Assembly: GCA_012735465.1 (NCBI GenBank)
Contig: JAAYHJ010000072.1
Span: 1 to 33,739, forward strand
DNA: 33,739 bases
Origin: Clostridiaceae bacterium
Lineage (GTDB): Bacteria; Bacillota; Clostridia; SK-Y3
Reading direction: 5' to 3'
The position numbers and the translations under genes were made by a program. This document shows, one piece after another, positions 1-8,271 of the stretch (positions are counted from its first letter, which is position 1; each line of letters opens with the position of its first letter). The notes under the pieces are model-generated. The model did no database searches. It was not told where the DNA came from and saw only the letters and a list, made by a program, of their open reading frames with translations.

Positions 1-1
1 A

Positions 2-589
2 GAGCTGATTACAGTTGTAATGGGCGGAAAAGCAGTGGACGGCAAACTTCAAATATATGAAGATACCATTAAATTGCTTGAGTATGGTTTTAATAATTTC
101 AGCACTCAAACCATCGTACGTCCCGGTGACATTGTAGAAGAATCTCCTGTGGCAGAAGCAAAAGACAGTGATTATATTATTCTGCAATCGGATCAATACC
201 TGGAAGCATTATTGCCAAAGGATGTTAAGAAAGAAGAAATTGAAAAGGATATAACACTTTTATCCGATATACGGGCACCCATAAAAAAAGGAGATGTGAT
301 TGGAACCGTCACCTATAAATACCAGGGGCAAGTGCTTGGAAAGGTAAACCTGATTTCTGACCGCAGCATAGAAAAAGAGCCCATAGTAGCTGTAACAAAT
401 CAAACAATGTCCATAGCAAGTTCTTTAACAAATAAGCTATGGTTTAAGGCAGTCCTTGGAGCACTGGGTGCGTTTACAGTAGCTATACTGATATTGAAAA
501 TAGCCAGCTCAAGAAGAATTAAGAGAAATAGGTACATATATGTTAATGACAGTAAAATCCGGTACATATACAAAGACCGCAGAAAATGA
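2..589 (+). CDS. dacF: D-alanyl-D-alanine carboxypeptidase, C-terminal part (5' end outside window)
   Basis: This is the C-terminal end of a penicillin-binding-protein-5-like DD-carboxypeptidase, which trims the terminal D-Ala from peptidoglycan stem peptides outside the membrane. The frame is open to the left edge, so the ATG at position 20 is internal: it falls in the family stretch reading roughly LITVVMGG...LLEYGFNNF, which closes the peptidase domain. After it comes the beta-rich PBP5_C domain (about 90 residues), then a hydrophobic segment (FKAVLGALGAFTVAILILKIA) and a basic tail, which fits the C-terminal membrane anchor of this family. The catalytic SxxK, SxN and KTG motifs lie outside the window and cannot be checked. 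The choice of DacF over another DacA-like paralogue is a guess. A strong hairpin follows the stop codon. Confidence 0.85.
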   Translation, partial: ELITVVMGGKAVDGKLQIYEDTIKLLEYGFNNFSTQTIVRPGDIVEESPVAEAKDSDYIILQSDQYLEALLPKDVKKEEIEKDITLLSDIRAPIKKGDVIGTVTYKYQGQVLGKVNLISDRSIEKEPIVAVTNQTMSIASSLTNKLWFKAVLGALGAFTVAILILKIASSRRIKRNRYIYVNDSKIRYIYKDRRK

Positions 590-604
590 ATCCAATACAT
601 ATTT

Positions 605-630
605 ACGGGACGCTTTGGGCAGCGTCCCGT
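605..630 (+). terminator. Hairpin between convergent dacF and leuS
   Basis: A perfect 10-bp stem (ACGGGACGCT, 605-614, with AGCGTCCCGT, 621-630) has a 6-base loop and starts 15 bases after the dacF stop. The following T-rich run (TTGATTTATC) is weak, so it is an imperfect intrinsic terminator. It may also limit read-through from leuS on the other strand. Confidence 0.6.
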
Positions 631-690
631 TGATTTATCTACACTCTATATATTATACGTATAATTGTTGGACAAGGATAAAACATAATT

Positions 691-3168
691 CTACCTAATT
701 ACAATATTAACCAATTTCTTGGGTACTGCGATAACCTTTACTACTTCCTTTCCATTAATCAATTCACGTATTCTGGCAGTTTCCATGGCTGCTTTTCCCA
801 TCTCCTGCTGGCTTAATCCTGCCGGAATCATTATCCTATCCCTGACCTTTCCGTTTATTTGAACAGCAATTTCAACTTCGTCCCTGGCAAGCGCTTTTGC
901 ATCGTAGGACGGCCATTTTTGCTTGTGAACACTTCCCTCTTTGCCAATCTTATGCCATAATTCTTCCGCTATATGCGGAACAAAAGGAGCAAGAAGCAGT
1001 ATCAGTTTTTCCATAGCATCCTTTAACAGTGAAGGCTTATAGTCTTCCTTTATAACCTTTTCTTTATACTGATAAAGGGCATTTACAAATTCCATAATAG
1101 CACTGATTGCAGTATTAAAATTAAACCTTTCACTTATATCTTCCGTAACCTTTTTGATGGCCGCATGCATGACATAAAGGAGTTCCTTATCCTCGCGGGT
1201 ATAGGCATCCGTTCCGCCTTCAGGTGCGTCCTTTATGGCTTCTGTCATATCTTCTACAATTCTCCAAACCCTGTTTAAAAAGCGGAAGCATCCTTCAACC
1301 CCCTGGTCACTCCATTCCAAATCTTTTTCAGGAGGTGATGCAAAAAGGATAAACAATCTTGCAGTATCTGCTCCGTATTTATTCACAATCTCCTCGGGGC
1401 TGACTACATTACCAAGGGATTTGGACATCTTAGCCCCGTCTTTTAATACCATTCCTTGTGTCAGCAAGTTTGTAAAAGGTTCATCCACCGATACATATCC
1501 AAGGTCATATAACACCTTTGTAAAGAAGCGGGCATATAAGAGATGAAGGATTGCATGCTCCACGCCGCCAATATATTGGTCAACGGGCATCCAATAGTCC
1601 ACAGCCTCCTTGGTAAACGGTTCCTTATCATTGGAAGGATCGCAATACCTCAAAAAATACCAGGATGAACATACAAAGGTGTCCATGGTATCAGTCTCAC
1701 GGGTTCCCATTTTACCACACTTAGGACATTTAGCGTAAACAAAGGTTTCGGAACCTTTAAGAGGCGATTCTCCTTTACCGGTAAACACCACATCGGTGGG
1801 CAATATTACCGGCAGGTCTTCTTCCGGAACGGGAACTATTCCACATTCATCACAGTAAATCACCGGTATGGGTGCTCCCCAGTATCTCTGCCGTGAAATA
1901 AGCCAATCCCTCAGCCGGTAATTTACTTTTCTGGTACCAATATTTTTCTTTTCCAAATCTTCAATAATCTTTACCATGGCCTCCCGATTTCTTAATCCGT
2001 CGTATTCTCCTGAATTGACCATAATACCTTCCGCCGTAAATGCTTCCGTCATGGTTGCCCCGTCCAGTTTTTGTCCTTCGGGCTGAATTACCACTTCGAC
2101 CGGCAAGTTGTATTTTCTTGCAAACTCAAAATCCCTTTGGTCATGAGCCGGCACACCCATAACGATACCGGTTCCATAGTCCAAAAGCACATAATTGGCC
2201 ATGTAAAGAGGAACCTTTTTGTTGTTCACAGGATTAATAACATATCTTCCAGTAAAGACACCTTCTTTTTCCGTCTCATTTGAAGTTCTTGTAATCTCAT
2301 TTAAGAACTGCATCTTATGTATAAATTCCAAACATTCTTTTTCCTGGGGCATTCCCTTGATCAATTCTCTGACAAGAGGATGTTCCGGAGCAATTACCAT
2401 ATAAGATACTCCAAAAAGGGTATCGGGACGGGTTGTATATACCGTAAGGGTTATATCCATGGAATCAACCTTAAATTTAACCTCTGCTCCTTCACTGCGC
2501 CCAATCCAATTGGACTGCATCACCTTTACCTTTTCAGGCCATCCGGCCAACTTGTCAATATCATCCAGAAGCCTTTGAGCATAATCGGTTATTTTAAAGA
2601 ACCATTGTTCCAAATCCTTTTTGCCCACATCCGATTTGCAGCGTTCGCACTTACCATTTACAACCTGTTCATTTGCCAAAACTGTGGCACAGGAAGGGCA
2701 CCAGTTAACAAAGGATTTTTTCTTGTATGCTAACCCATGTTTATATAATTGGAGGAACATCCACTGGGTCCATTTATAGTAGCTGGGATGACAGGTAGCT
2801 ACTTCCCTGTTCCAATCGTAGCTTATTCCCAGTTCTTTTAACTGTCTTTTCATGTTTTCAATATTGGACCAGGTCCACTCGTTTGGATGCACCCCATGCT
2901 TCATGGCAGCATTTTCTGCCGGAAGTCCAAAAGAATCCCATCCCATTGGGTGAAGAACATTATAGCCGTTCATCGTTTTGTACCGTGCAACCACATCCCC
3001 AATAGAATAATTCCGCACGTGTCCCATATGCAGGTTACCCGACGGATAAGGAAACATCTCAAGTGCATAGTATTTAGGTCTGTCATCGCTTTCCTGAACT
3101 TCAAAACAATTATTTTCTTCCCAGTATTTTTGCCATTTCTGCTCAATTTCACTAAAATTATAACTCAT
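691..3168 (-). CDS. leuS: Leucyl-tRNA synthetase
   Basis: Charges tRNA-Leu with leucine in the cytoplasm. The 825-residue length is normal for bacterial LeuRS. The class I HIGH motif is HMGH at residues 47-50 and the KMSKS loop is at 580-584. Two zinc-type Cys pairs are visible, C157/C160 with C174/C177 and C439/C442 with C481/C484. The CP1 editing domain carries TTRPDT (245-250) and GVPAHDQRD (338-346), so proofreading should be intact. The C-terminal anticodon-binding region is complete. The ATG has GGGGGAG just upstream and begins 18 bases after rsfS, so leuS is the last gene of the nadD operon. No T-box leader is present directly upstream; expression would come from the operon promoter. 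Confidence 0.97.
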   Translation of the reverse strand: MSYNFSEIEQKWQKYWEENNCFEVQESDDRPKYYALEMFPYPSGNLHMGHVRNYSIGDVVARYKTMNGYNVLHPMGWDSFGLPAENAAMKHGVHPNEWTWSNIENMKRQLKELGISYDWNREVATCHPSYYKWTQWMFLQLYKHGLAYKKKSFVNWCPSCATVLANEQVVNGKCERCKSDVGKKDLEQWFFKITDYAQRLLDDIDKLAGWPEKVKVMQSNWIGRSEGAEVKFKVDSMDITLTVYTTRPDTLFGVSYMVIAPEHPLVRELIKGMPQEKECLEFIHKMQFLNEITRTSNETEKEGVFTGRYVINPVNNKKVPLYMANYVLLDYGTGIVMGVPAHDQRDFEFARKYNLPVEVVIQPEGQKLDGATMTEAFTAEGIMVNSGEYDGLRNREAMVKIIEDLEKKNIGTRKVNYRLRDWLISRQRYWGAPIPVIYCDECGIVPVPEEDLPVILPTDVVFTGKGESPLKGSETFVYAKCPKCGKMGTRETDTMDTFVCSSWYFLRYCDPSNDKEPFTKEAVDYWMPVDQYIGGVEHAILHLLYARFFTKVLYDLGYVSVDEPFTNLLTQGMVLKDGAKMSKSLGNVVSPEEIVNKYGADTARLFILFASPPEKDLEWSDQGVEGCFRFLNRVWRIVEDMTEAIKDAPEGGTDAYTREDKELLYVMHAAIKKVTEDISERFNFNTAISAIMEFVNALYQYKEKVIKEDYKPSLLKDAMEKLILLLAPFVPHIAEELWHKIGKEGSVHKQKWPSYDAKALARDEVEIAVQINGKVRDRIMIPAGLSQQEMGKAAMETARIRELINGKEVVKVIAVPKKLVNIVIR

Positions 3169-3186
3169 TCTTTCTCCCCCTCGTCT

Positions 3187-3552
3187 TTATACCCTATTGA
3201 CAATAGACTCAATATCCACATGTTGTGCATCTGACCAAAGCCGTTCGAGATTATAAAATGCCCTGGACTCATGATGAAAGATGTGTACAACCACTTCGCC
3301 ATAATCCAACAGAATCCATCGTGCACTTGAGTATCCTTCTTTATGCTTGGGGAAATATCCTATTTCCCCAAGCTTTTCCTCCACAGCATCCGACAGCGCT
3401 TTAATTTGAGTAGCGGAATTACCTGAGCATATAACAAAATAATCTGCCAACAATGACACATCTTTGATGTCCAATAAATCTATATTTTGAGCCTTTTTTT
3501 CATCAAGGATCTCAACAATTTTAAAAGCCATTTTTCCTGAATCCAACTTCAC
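3187..3552 (-). CDS. rsfS: Ribosomal silencing factor RsfS
   Basis: RsfS (DUF143, formerly YbeB/iojap) binds ribosomal protein L14 (uL14) and blocks subunit joining when nutrients are short. The 121-residue product shows the family pattern: an N-terminal helix with KIVEILDEKKAQNIDLLDI, then LADYFVICSGNS, and the C-terminal WILLDYGEVVVHIFHHESRAFYNLERLW signature region. The frame opens with GTG at 3552, giving a KLDSGK N-terminus like homologues, with GGGAGG 12 bases upstream. An in-frame ATG at 3531 with a weaker AGGA is an alternative. It lies between the LCP gene and leuS, the usual order in Clostridia. Confidence 0.93.
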   Translation of the reverse strand: MKLDSGKMAFKIVEILDEKKAQNIDLLDIKDVSLLADYFVICSGNSATQIKALSDAVEEKLGEIGYFPKHKEGYSSARWILLDYGEVVVHIFHHESRAFYNLERLWSDAQHVDIESIVNRV

Positions 3553-3586
3553 TTTTTTCTGTTGCCTCCCAAAACAAATTTTTCAT

Positions 3587-4948
3587 TTAAACCGTCTTAC
3601 CACCTTTTAATAATTCTTCCATGTCTTCACCAATAATTACCGTTACATCCACTTCACTGCTTTTATCTATATCTTTGGCTGTTTCAACATTTCCCAATGC
3701 CTTCGAAACTTCTTTTGAGAATCCTTTTGATGAACGATCAATAATTTTTGTCTTGTTATAGAATACCCCTTCCAGTTTACCGGTATTAACAACTTTAAAC
3801 CCCTTGTCTTTAAGGTATTTAACCGTTTCATCAAAATACTCATCGTTCTCCGTCCCATTAATCACTTCAACCTTTATAAACCTGTTAATCCAACTGCCCT
3901 TGTAATCCTTTTTTGTATCCACCAAAGATGTGCTTTTTTCCTGTTCAGGTATTATTTCACTAGTATTTACCGATTGATCGTTTTTCATACCTTCTTCATC
4001 ATCTTCTTCATTAAGAAAATATTCATTTATTAACTTTTCCGTTTCTTCTTTGTCATGGATGAAATAGGAAATATCACCTATATAAAGCCCTTCCCCCGGA
4101 AGTATGAACATGTTAATTTTATTTCTGTCCAATTGAAGAGCATCATCTACATATTTCCAAATCTCCTGTATTGTAAAATTCGTTTTTACATTTTGTACAA
4201 TTACGGACACCAGCCTTGGAATCTTAAATATATTCCTCATGCTAAAAACTTTTTCAATCACAGCATTAATAAACTGCTGCTGCGCCTTAACTCTTCCAAG
4301 GTCTCCTTCAGGATAACCCGTACCGTCATTGTTTTGCCTAAATCTAACAAACTGTTCTGCTTTTGCCCCATCCAGAACCTGTTCTCCCTTTTTTAACTTA
4401 ATGCTAAGGCCCTGTACCGGGTCATCGTAATCCATATTAATAGGTACATATATTTTAACTCCGCCAATTTCATCGATTAATTCTCTAAACCCTTTATAAT
4501 TTAATAATATATACTTATCAACTTCCACACCCAGTAAATTCTTAATTGCTTTAAAAAGTTCTTGTTCCTTTCCAAAAGCATAAGCAGAATTTATTTTTTT
4601 ATCGCTTCTGTTCGTTTCTATCTTCGTATCCCTGGGAATCTGAAGCATATTTACCTGCTTTGTCTTCTCATTATACTGGGCCAGTATAATGGTATCCGTC
4701 CTATAACCATCCTTGTCCACACCAAGTATAAGAAAATTTATCACTTTATATTCTTTATCATCGGTTACCTCTTCCTGCTCATCAACAACATCGTCGGAAC
4801 TTTCTCCTACACTAAACTCCGGTTCCATCTGCTCCTCATTACCGGCAATTCGATAAGAAAGAGCAACACCACCTGCCACCACCCCGGCTACCAGTGTAAA
4901 GGTGATTGCGATTAACAACACTAATCGCACAAACACTTTAAAATTCAT
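3587..4948 (-). CDS. LytR-CpsA-Psr (LCP) family cell-wall glycopolymer ligase
   Basis: LCP enzymes transfer undecaprenyl-linked glycopolymers such as teichoic acids or capsule onto peptidoglycan. The protein has a short cytoplasmic N-terminus, one membrane segment (about residues 7-31) and an acidic linker. The LCP domain follows, with FLILGVDKDGYRTDTIILAQ, IPRDTK and the Arg-bearing GDLGRVKAQQQFI motif. A second extracellular domain of the LytR_C type (KVEVINGT... to VTVIIGED) closes it. The frame extends upstream to 5008, overlapping yqeK, but the ATG at 4948 has AGGAG seven bases upstream and starts 19 bases after the yqeK stop, so I chose it (453 residues). Its place in the nadD-leuS operon is typical of Clostridia; the actual polymer substrate is unknown. 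Confidence 0.9.
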   Translation of the reverse strand: MNFKVFVRLVLLIAITFTLVAGVVAGGVALSYRIAGNEEQMEPEFSVGESSDDVVDEQEEVTDDKEYKVINFLILGVDKDGYRTDTIILAQYNEKTKQVNMLQIPRDTKIETNRSDKKINSAYAFGKEQELFKAIKNLLGVEVDKYILLNYKGFRELIDEIGGVKIYVPINMDYDDPVQGLSIKLKKGEQVLDGAKAEQFVRFRQNNDGTGYPEGDLGRVKAQQQFINAVIEKVFSMRNIFKIPRLVSVIVQNVKTNFTIQEIWKYVDDALQLDRNKINMFILPGEGLYIGDISYFIHDKEETEKLINEYFLNEEDDEEGMKNDQSVNTSEIIPEQEKSTSLVDTKKDYKGSWINRFIKVEVINGTENDEYFDETVKYLKDKGFKVVNTGKLEGVFYNKTKIIDRSSKGFSKEVSKALGNVETAKDIDKSSEVDVTVIIGEDMEELLKGGKTV

Positions 4949-4967
4949 AATACCACTCCTATTATGT

Positions 4968-5537
4968 TCATTTTCTTTCGTGCAGCAAAATGTAATTTCT
5001 AGCTTCAATGGTATTAGGATGGATTAACTTTCTTCTTTCTAAAACATATTTCACTGTTGTATCAATGGCCACCAAAATTGACTCATTAAGATCTTTATAT
5101 GCGGCTTCTCTTATTTTTTCAACCCCCGGAAAATCCCTGTTTGGTTCAATATAGTCCGCCAGGTAGATAATTTTGCATAAACACGACATGTTTGCCTTTC
5201 CAACGGTATGATAATAAATAGAGTCCAATATTTCTTCATCCTCTATACCAAACTGTTGCTGAGCAATTTTAGCACCAAGAGGGCCATGAGCCAACTGGAT
5301 TTGGACTCTAGAAATTTCATCTAATACTATACCAAAATTGTCACATAATTGCAATATTTGTTGTTTTTCTATATCTTTAGCGCAGTCATGCAGTAGTCCT
5401 GCCAATCTTGCCTTCCCTACATCGCAATTATACAGTTTTGCAAGTTCTTCTGCCGTATCTCTTACGCCTATTGAATGTTTTAGTCTTTTCGGTGATATCA
5501 TTGTACTTAGTTTTTCAATAATTTGGTTTTCATCCAT
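4968..5537 (-). CDS. yqeK: HD-domain hydrolase YqeK (diadenosine tetraphosphatase family)
   Basis: YqeK-type HD proteins hydrolyse Ap4A symmetrically to ADP, a function shown for several Firmicute members. The protein has the HD superfamily metal ligands in order: H in LKHSIGV, the HD pair in LLHDCAKD, H in LAHGPLGA and H in YYHTVG, then LADYIEPNRDFPG near the C-terminus. The open frame reaches 5660, inside nadD, but its first 41 codons are hydrophobic and unlike the family. The ATG at 5537 gives MDENQIIEKLSTMISPKRLKHS, matches homologues and has GGGGGC seven bases upstream (189 residues). It follows nadD in the operon, a widely conserved pairing. Confidence 0.9.
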   Translation of the reverse strand: MDENQIIEKLSTMISPKRLKHSIGVRDTAEELAKLYNCDVGKARLAGLLHDCAKDIEKQQILQLCDNFGIVLDEISRVQIQLAHGPLGAKIAQQQFGIEDEEILDSIYYHTVGKANMSCLCKIIYLADYIEPNRDFPGVEKIREAAYKDLNESILVAIDTTVKYVLERRKLIHPNTIEARNYILLHERK

Positions 5538-5604
5538 AAAATAAGCCCCCATAATTATAGTAACATAAGTGACTAAGATTAATGCAGAAATCTGTATACA
5601 TTTT

Positions 5605-6258
5605 TTACATCCTGTAAAGAGCATTATCAATAATATACTTCTCAACCGATTCAGGCACAAGATACTTGATTGATAACCCTGCCTTTATTTTTTTTCTTAT
5701 AAGCGTTGAAGATATGTCCAATAACGGCACTTCAACCAAATTAATCTTGCCATTGTATTTTTTATTTAAGCATTCAATTTGTCTTAACAATTCTTTTTTA
5801 TCATACCCAGGTCTTGTTGCAACTGCAAATTCGCACATGCCCAGTAAAAATTGGGCATCCTTCCAGGTATGAAGCTGGCCAACCGTATCCGCTCCAACAA
5901 TAAAATAAAATCCAGTGTCATCTTCATACTGGGTCTTAAAATATTTTATTGTATCCACCGTATAGGTATATCCTTCCCGGTCAATTTCCACACTCGATAC
6001 TTTAAAAAAAGGATTAGTGGATATGGCCAGGCTGGTCATGGCGTATCTGTGCCTTTTATCCACAATTCGCCCTGCCTCTTTATGCGGAGGATCTCCAACA
6101 GGTACAAATAACACCTGGTCCAGGGCCAATGCTTCCCTGACCGCTTCAGCAGTGGCCAGATGACCATGATGTATAGGGTCAAAGGTTCCTCCCATTATTC
6201 CAATTTTCACAGAATATTTTTTATTGCATGATGATGTACAATGATTATCAGAAACCAT
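5605..6258 (-). CDS. nadD: Nicotinate-nucleotide adenylyltransferase
   Basis: Converts nicotinate mononucleotide and ATP to deamido-NAD, the shared step of NAD biosynthesis. The nucleotidyltransferase motif GGTFDPIHHGH and the C-terminal ISSTLIRKKI motif are both present, and the length (about 217 residues) is normal. The start is uncertain. Homologues begin at the KIGIMGGTFDP segment, but the GTG there (6210) has no ribosome binding site. The ATG at 6258 has GGGGTGG about 11 bases upstream, and a GTG at 6273 also opens the frame. The resulting N-terminal extension of about 16 residues with two Cys is unusual. It is the first gene of the operon; no obgE lies upstream, unlike many Firmicutes. 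Confidence 0.92.
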   Translation of the reverse strand: MVSDNHCTSSCNKKYSVKIGIMGGTFDPIHHGHLATAEAVREALALDQVLFVPVGDPPHKEAGRIVDKRHRYAMTSLAISTNPFFKVSSVEIDREGYTYTVDTIKYFKTQYEDDTGFYFIVGADTVGQLHTWKDAQFLLGMCEFAVATRPGYDKKELLRQIECLNKKYNGKINLVEVPLLDISSTLIRKKIKAGLSIKYLVPESVEKYIIDNALYRM

Positions 6259-6295
6259 TGTTAAGATAACCACCCCATTAGTTTTTACAAAAAAT

Positions 6296-6324
6296 ATTAT
6301 AACTGTATTTGTTTTAGCGGTAAA
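6296..6324 (-). promoter_or_regulatory. Sigma-A-type promoter of the nadD-leuS operon
   Basis: On the minus strand, TATAAT (6296-6301) is preceded by a 17-base spacer and TTTACC (6319-6324, 4 of 6 matches to TTGACA). It lies about 40 bases before the nadD start and after the thioredoxin terminator, so it is well placed to drive the five-gene operon. Confidence 0.6.
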
Positions 6325-6367
6325 GATGTAAAAAAGAGATAAAATAAATTATATGTATAAAAAAAGA

Positions 6368-6392
6368 CCGGAACTATACAAAAAAGTTCCGG
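6368..6392 (-). terminator. Intrinsic terminator after trxA
   Basis: An 8-bp stem (CCGGAACT at 6368-6375 with AGTTCCGG at 6385-6392) is followed on the minus strand by a TCTTTTTTTAT run. It ends the CsoR-family gene/trxA transcript before the nadD promoter. The opposite strand also has CTTTTT after the stem. Confidence 0.85.
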
Positions 6393-6438
6393 CTTTTTAA
6401 ACTCTTAACAATTTCTTAACTATTTTTTAATCATTTTA

Positions 6439-6768
6439 TTACAGGTGTCTTTCAATCATTGACACAAAATCCGATTTTGGTCTCGCACCAACTATCTTTT
6501 CCACTACTTCCCCATTTTTAAATAACATAATGGTCGGTATGCTCATTACACCATATCTAGCGGCCAAGTGCCTTTGATCATCCACATTGATTTTACCTAC
6601 TTTTGCCCTGCCCTGGAATTCATCGGCCAGTTCGTCTATTATCGGAGCTACCATACGACAAGGTCCGCACCAGCTAGCCCAAAAATCTACAAGCACAGGC
6701 AAATCGGAATTTTTTACTTCTGCATCAAAATTTTCGTTTGAAATGGTAAGTACCTTTTCGCTTGACAT
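6439..6768 (-). CDS. trxA: Thioredoxin
   Basis: A small cytoplasmic dithiol reductant. The 109-residue protein carries the canonical active site WCGPC within [20 protein letters not shown] and the cis-proline loop SIPT, so it should be redox-active. GGAGG lies ten bases before the ATG. It begins 51 bases after the CsoR-family regulator and shares that gene's promoter, with no visible promoter of its own. This suggests that the sensor's signal controls thioredoxin supply. No thioredoxin reductase gene is in the window. Confidence 0.95.
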   Translation of the reverse strand: MSSEKVLTISNENFDAEVKNSDLPVLVDFWASWCGPCRMVAPIIDELADEFQGRAKVGKINVDDQRHLAARYGVMSIPTIMLFKNGEVVEKIVGARPKSDFVSMIERHL

Positions 6769-6819
6769 AATGCATTGCCTCCTCTTAATAATCTATTTAA
6801 AATCCACCCTGCTAAAGGC

Positions 6820-7089
6820 TTATCTTATAAACTTTAAAACAATATCAATTAATTCATTAATGGTTTCTTCCTCGTCCTTTTTTTTAACTGCATCTTTTAT
6901 GCAGTTTCTTGAGTAGTTCTCCAGTATTAAGCCCCCTACCTTATTTATAGCAGCCCGTATTGCAGCTACCTGTACCAGAATATCCGAACAGCATTTATCC
7001 TGCTCCACCATTTTGTAAATTCCTTTTACCTGACCTTCTATGCGCTTCAAACGCTTAAGTATATCATCCTTACAACTATCATGCTGCAT
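6820..7089 (-). CDS. CsoR/CstR-family transcriptional repressor
   Basis: An 89-residue all-helical DNA-binding protein of the DUF156 family (CsoR, RcnR, FrmR, CstR). The family core RLKRIEGQVKGIYKMVE is clear. Placing it on the copper sensor CsoR, Cys34 and Cys63 keep the exact 29-residue spacing of the two ligand Cys. The His expected 25 residues after the first Cys is Tyr59. That C-x-C pattern without His is characteristic of CstR, the persulfide and sulfide sensor, rather than copper sensors. Additional Cys6, Cys33 and His3 leave some doubt. The ATG has GGGGG seven bases upstream. The promoter contains a palindrome typical of family operators, pointing to autoregulation of this gene and trxA. 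Confidence 0.88.
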   Translation of the reverse strand: MQHDSCKDDILKRLKRIEGQVKGIYKMVEQDKCCSDILVQVAAIRAAINKVGGLILENYSRNCIKDAVKKKDEEETINELIDIVLKFIR

Positions 7090-7103
7090 TATACCGCCCC
7101 CAT

Positions 7104-7120
7104 ATACCCCATAGGGGTAT
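7104..7120 (-). promoter_or_regulatory. Operator-like palindrome for the CsoR/CstR-family repressor
   Basis: ATACCCC (7104-7110), a 3-base centre, then GGGGTAT (7114-7120) form a perfect 7-bp inverted repeat. CsoR and CstR operators are known to be G/C-tract palindromes of this form. It lies just downstream of the predicted start site (about 7124), where a bound repressor would block initiation or early elongation. Confidence 0.75.
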
Positions 7121-7130
7121 CTTCAATACC

Positions 7131-7159
7131 ATTATATGCCCTTTTTCTTACAATGTCAA
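7131..7159 (-). promoter_or_regulatory. Consensus sigma-A promoter of the CsoR-family gene-trxA operon
   Basis: On the minus strand a perfect TTGACA (7154-7159), a 17-base spacer and a perfect TATAAT (7131-7136) are present. A full consensus promoter is strong and fits an operon held down by a dedicated repressor. It lies entirely between the CoA-binding protein stop codon and the regulator gene. Confidence 0.85.
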
Positions 7160-7176
7160 TACCATTATTAAAATAT

Positions 7177-7560
7177 TTATTTGTTCGCATTAAGTTCAAC
7201 CAATACACATGCCTGTACGGTATTCAATCCTTTTTCTTCCGCCAGCTTTATTATTTCATCATTGAATGTGCCCGGCTGAAACCAAATATTTTTAATCCCC
7301 TTTTCTGCCGCTTCTTCAATAACCTTCATGCCATGCTTAGGTGCAACCACCATATCCACCACATCGGGAACTTCAGGAAGGTCCAACACGCTGGCATAAC
7401 ATTTTTCTCCTTCTATTTGCTCATAATTGGGATTTACAGGATATACGGTATATCCATTGCTTTTAAGCTTTTTAAATATCTTGTAACCATATTTATCCCT
7501 ATTTTCGCTGGCTCCTACCACGGCCCAGGTTTTCATCTTCAAAAGCTCTTTTTCCTTCAA
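7177..7560 (-). CDS. CoA-binding domain protein (YccU type)
   Basis: A small single-domain Rossmann protein of the CoA_binding_2 family. The N-terminal nucleotide-binding stretch is TWAVVGASENRDKYGYKIFKKL, followed by GYTVYPVNPNYEQIEG and the late motifs KNIWFQPGTFND and ACVLVE. The biological role of stand-alone members is not well established; they resemble the CoA-binding domain of succinyl-CoA synthetase alpha. The frame opens with GTG at 7569, but AGAGGTGA overlaps that codon and is correctly spaced for the TTG at 7560, which I chose (127 residues). It follows yigZ by about 50 bases and is probably the last gene of the operon starting at the YtqB-type gene. Confidence 0.8.
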   Translation of the reverse strand: MKEKELLKMKTWAVVGASENRDKYGYKIFKKLKSNGYTVYPVNPNYEQIEGEKCYASVLDLPEVPDVVDMVVAPKHGMKVIEEAAEKGIKNIWFQPGTFNDEIIKLAEEKGLNTVQACVLVELNANK

Positions 7561-7609
7561 TTTAATCACCTCTTTTACCCAGTTTCCATTTATCCTTTTA
7601 CAGTTTTAT

Positions 7610-8269
7610 TCAAATTAACTGCCTTCCCTGCTCATCCACTGCAATGTATTTTGTATCTTGTTTTTTAATAATTACCCTTCCGTTTGTAATATCAACCATC
7701 TTTTTTATAAACTGGTCCGATTGTTCGGTGAGCACAAGAACATTTATAGTTACATCCTGTTCATACACGATTCCATCAATAATATGCCCAGAGTTAGATA
7801 TTTCATGCTGTATTTTGCCCAGCAATGTATAGTCCGACTTGATTTGGATACAATCGCAGAGCTGCATGGTAATTATGCCTGCAGCCACCAGTCCTTCTTT
7901 TGCACTCCTGCCATAAGCTCTAACCAACCCTCCGGCTCCCAAGAGAGTTCCTCCAAAGTAGCGGGTTACCACCACAACCACGTCATGAAGCTGCTCTTTC
8001 TTTATTACTTCAAGGGTTGGAATACCTGCCGTACCTGCCGGCTCTCCGTCGTCACTGTACCTTTGTATATTGCCGTCGCCAATAACATATGCATACACAT
8101 TATGAGTTGCATCCCAGTACCTTGATTTCATTTCATCTATGAAGCGGATAGCCTCTTCCTCAGTGGACACCGGCTTCACGGAAGCAATAAACCTCGACTT
8201 TTTTTCCACTATCTCAGCTTGTGCCTGACGATATACCGTCTTATAATTATGTTGTTTTTTCCCATACAC
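7610..8269 (-). CDS. yigZ: YigZ/IMPACT family protein
   Basis: This UPF0029 protein has the IMPACT N-terminal fold, with KKSRFIASVKPVSTEEEA, the DATHNVYAY segment, the RYSDDGEPAGTAGIP motif and the VVVTRYFGGTLLGAGGLVRAY motif, plus a DUF1949-type C-terminal domain. Length (219 residues) is normal. Its bacterial function is unclear; a role in translation regulation is suggested only by eukaryotic IMPACT. It starts with GTG two bases after the hflX stop codon, with GAGG inside the end of hflX, so translation is probably coupled. Confidence 0.9.
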   Translation of the reverse strand: MYGKKQHNYKTVYRQAQAEIVEKKSRFIASVKPVSTEEEAIRFIDEMKSRYWDATHNVYAYVIGDGNIQRYSDDGEPAGTAGIPTLEVIKKEQLHDVVVVVTRYFGGTLLGAGGLVRAYGRSAKEGLVAAGIITMQLCDCIQIKSDYTLLGKIQHEISNSGHIIDGIVYEQDVTINVLVLTEQSDQFIKKMVDITNGRVIIKKQDTKYIAVDEQGRQLI

Positions 8270-8271
8270 CT

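Noticed and set aside
2317-2733. Plus-strand open frame of 138 codons inside leuS
   Set aside because: It is antisense to a highly conserved synthetase, with no ribosome binding site or recognisable protein features.
5538-5660. N-terminal extension of YqeK with a hydrophobic segment
   Set aside because: It overlaps nadD, is unlike family members, and a better-placed start with ribosome binding site exists at 5537.
7088-7093. TATAAT overlapping the start of the CsoR-family gene as a -10 box
   Set aside because: Transcription would start inside the gene, and a full consensus promoter lies about 40 bases upstream.
7081-7668. Plus-strand open frame of 195 codons across the CoA-binding gene
   Set aside because: It runs antisense through a conserved gene and the CsoR-family promoter. 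Its Phe/Ile/Tyr-rich composition is typical of shadow frames.
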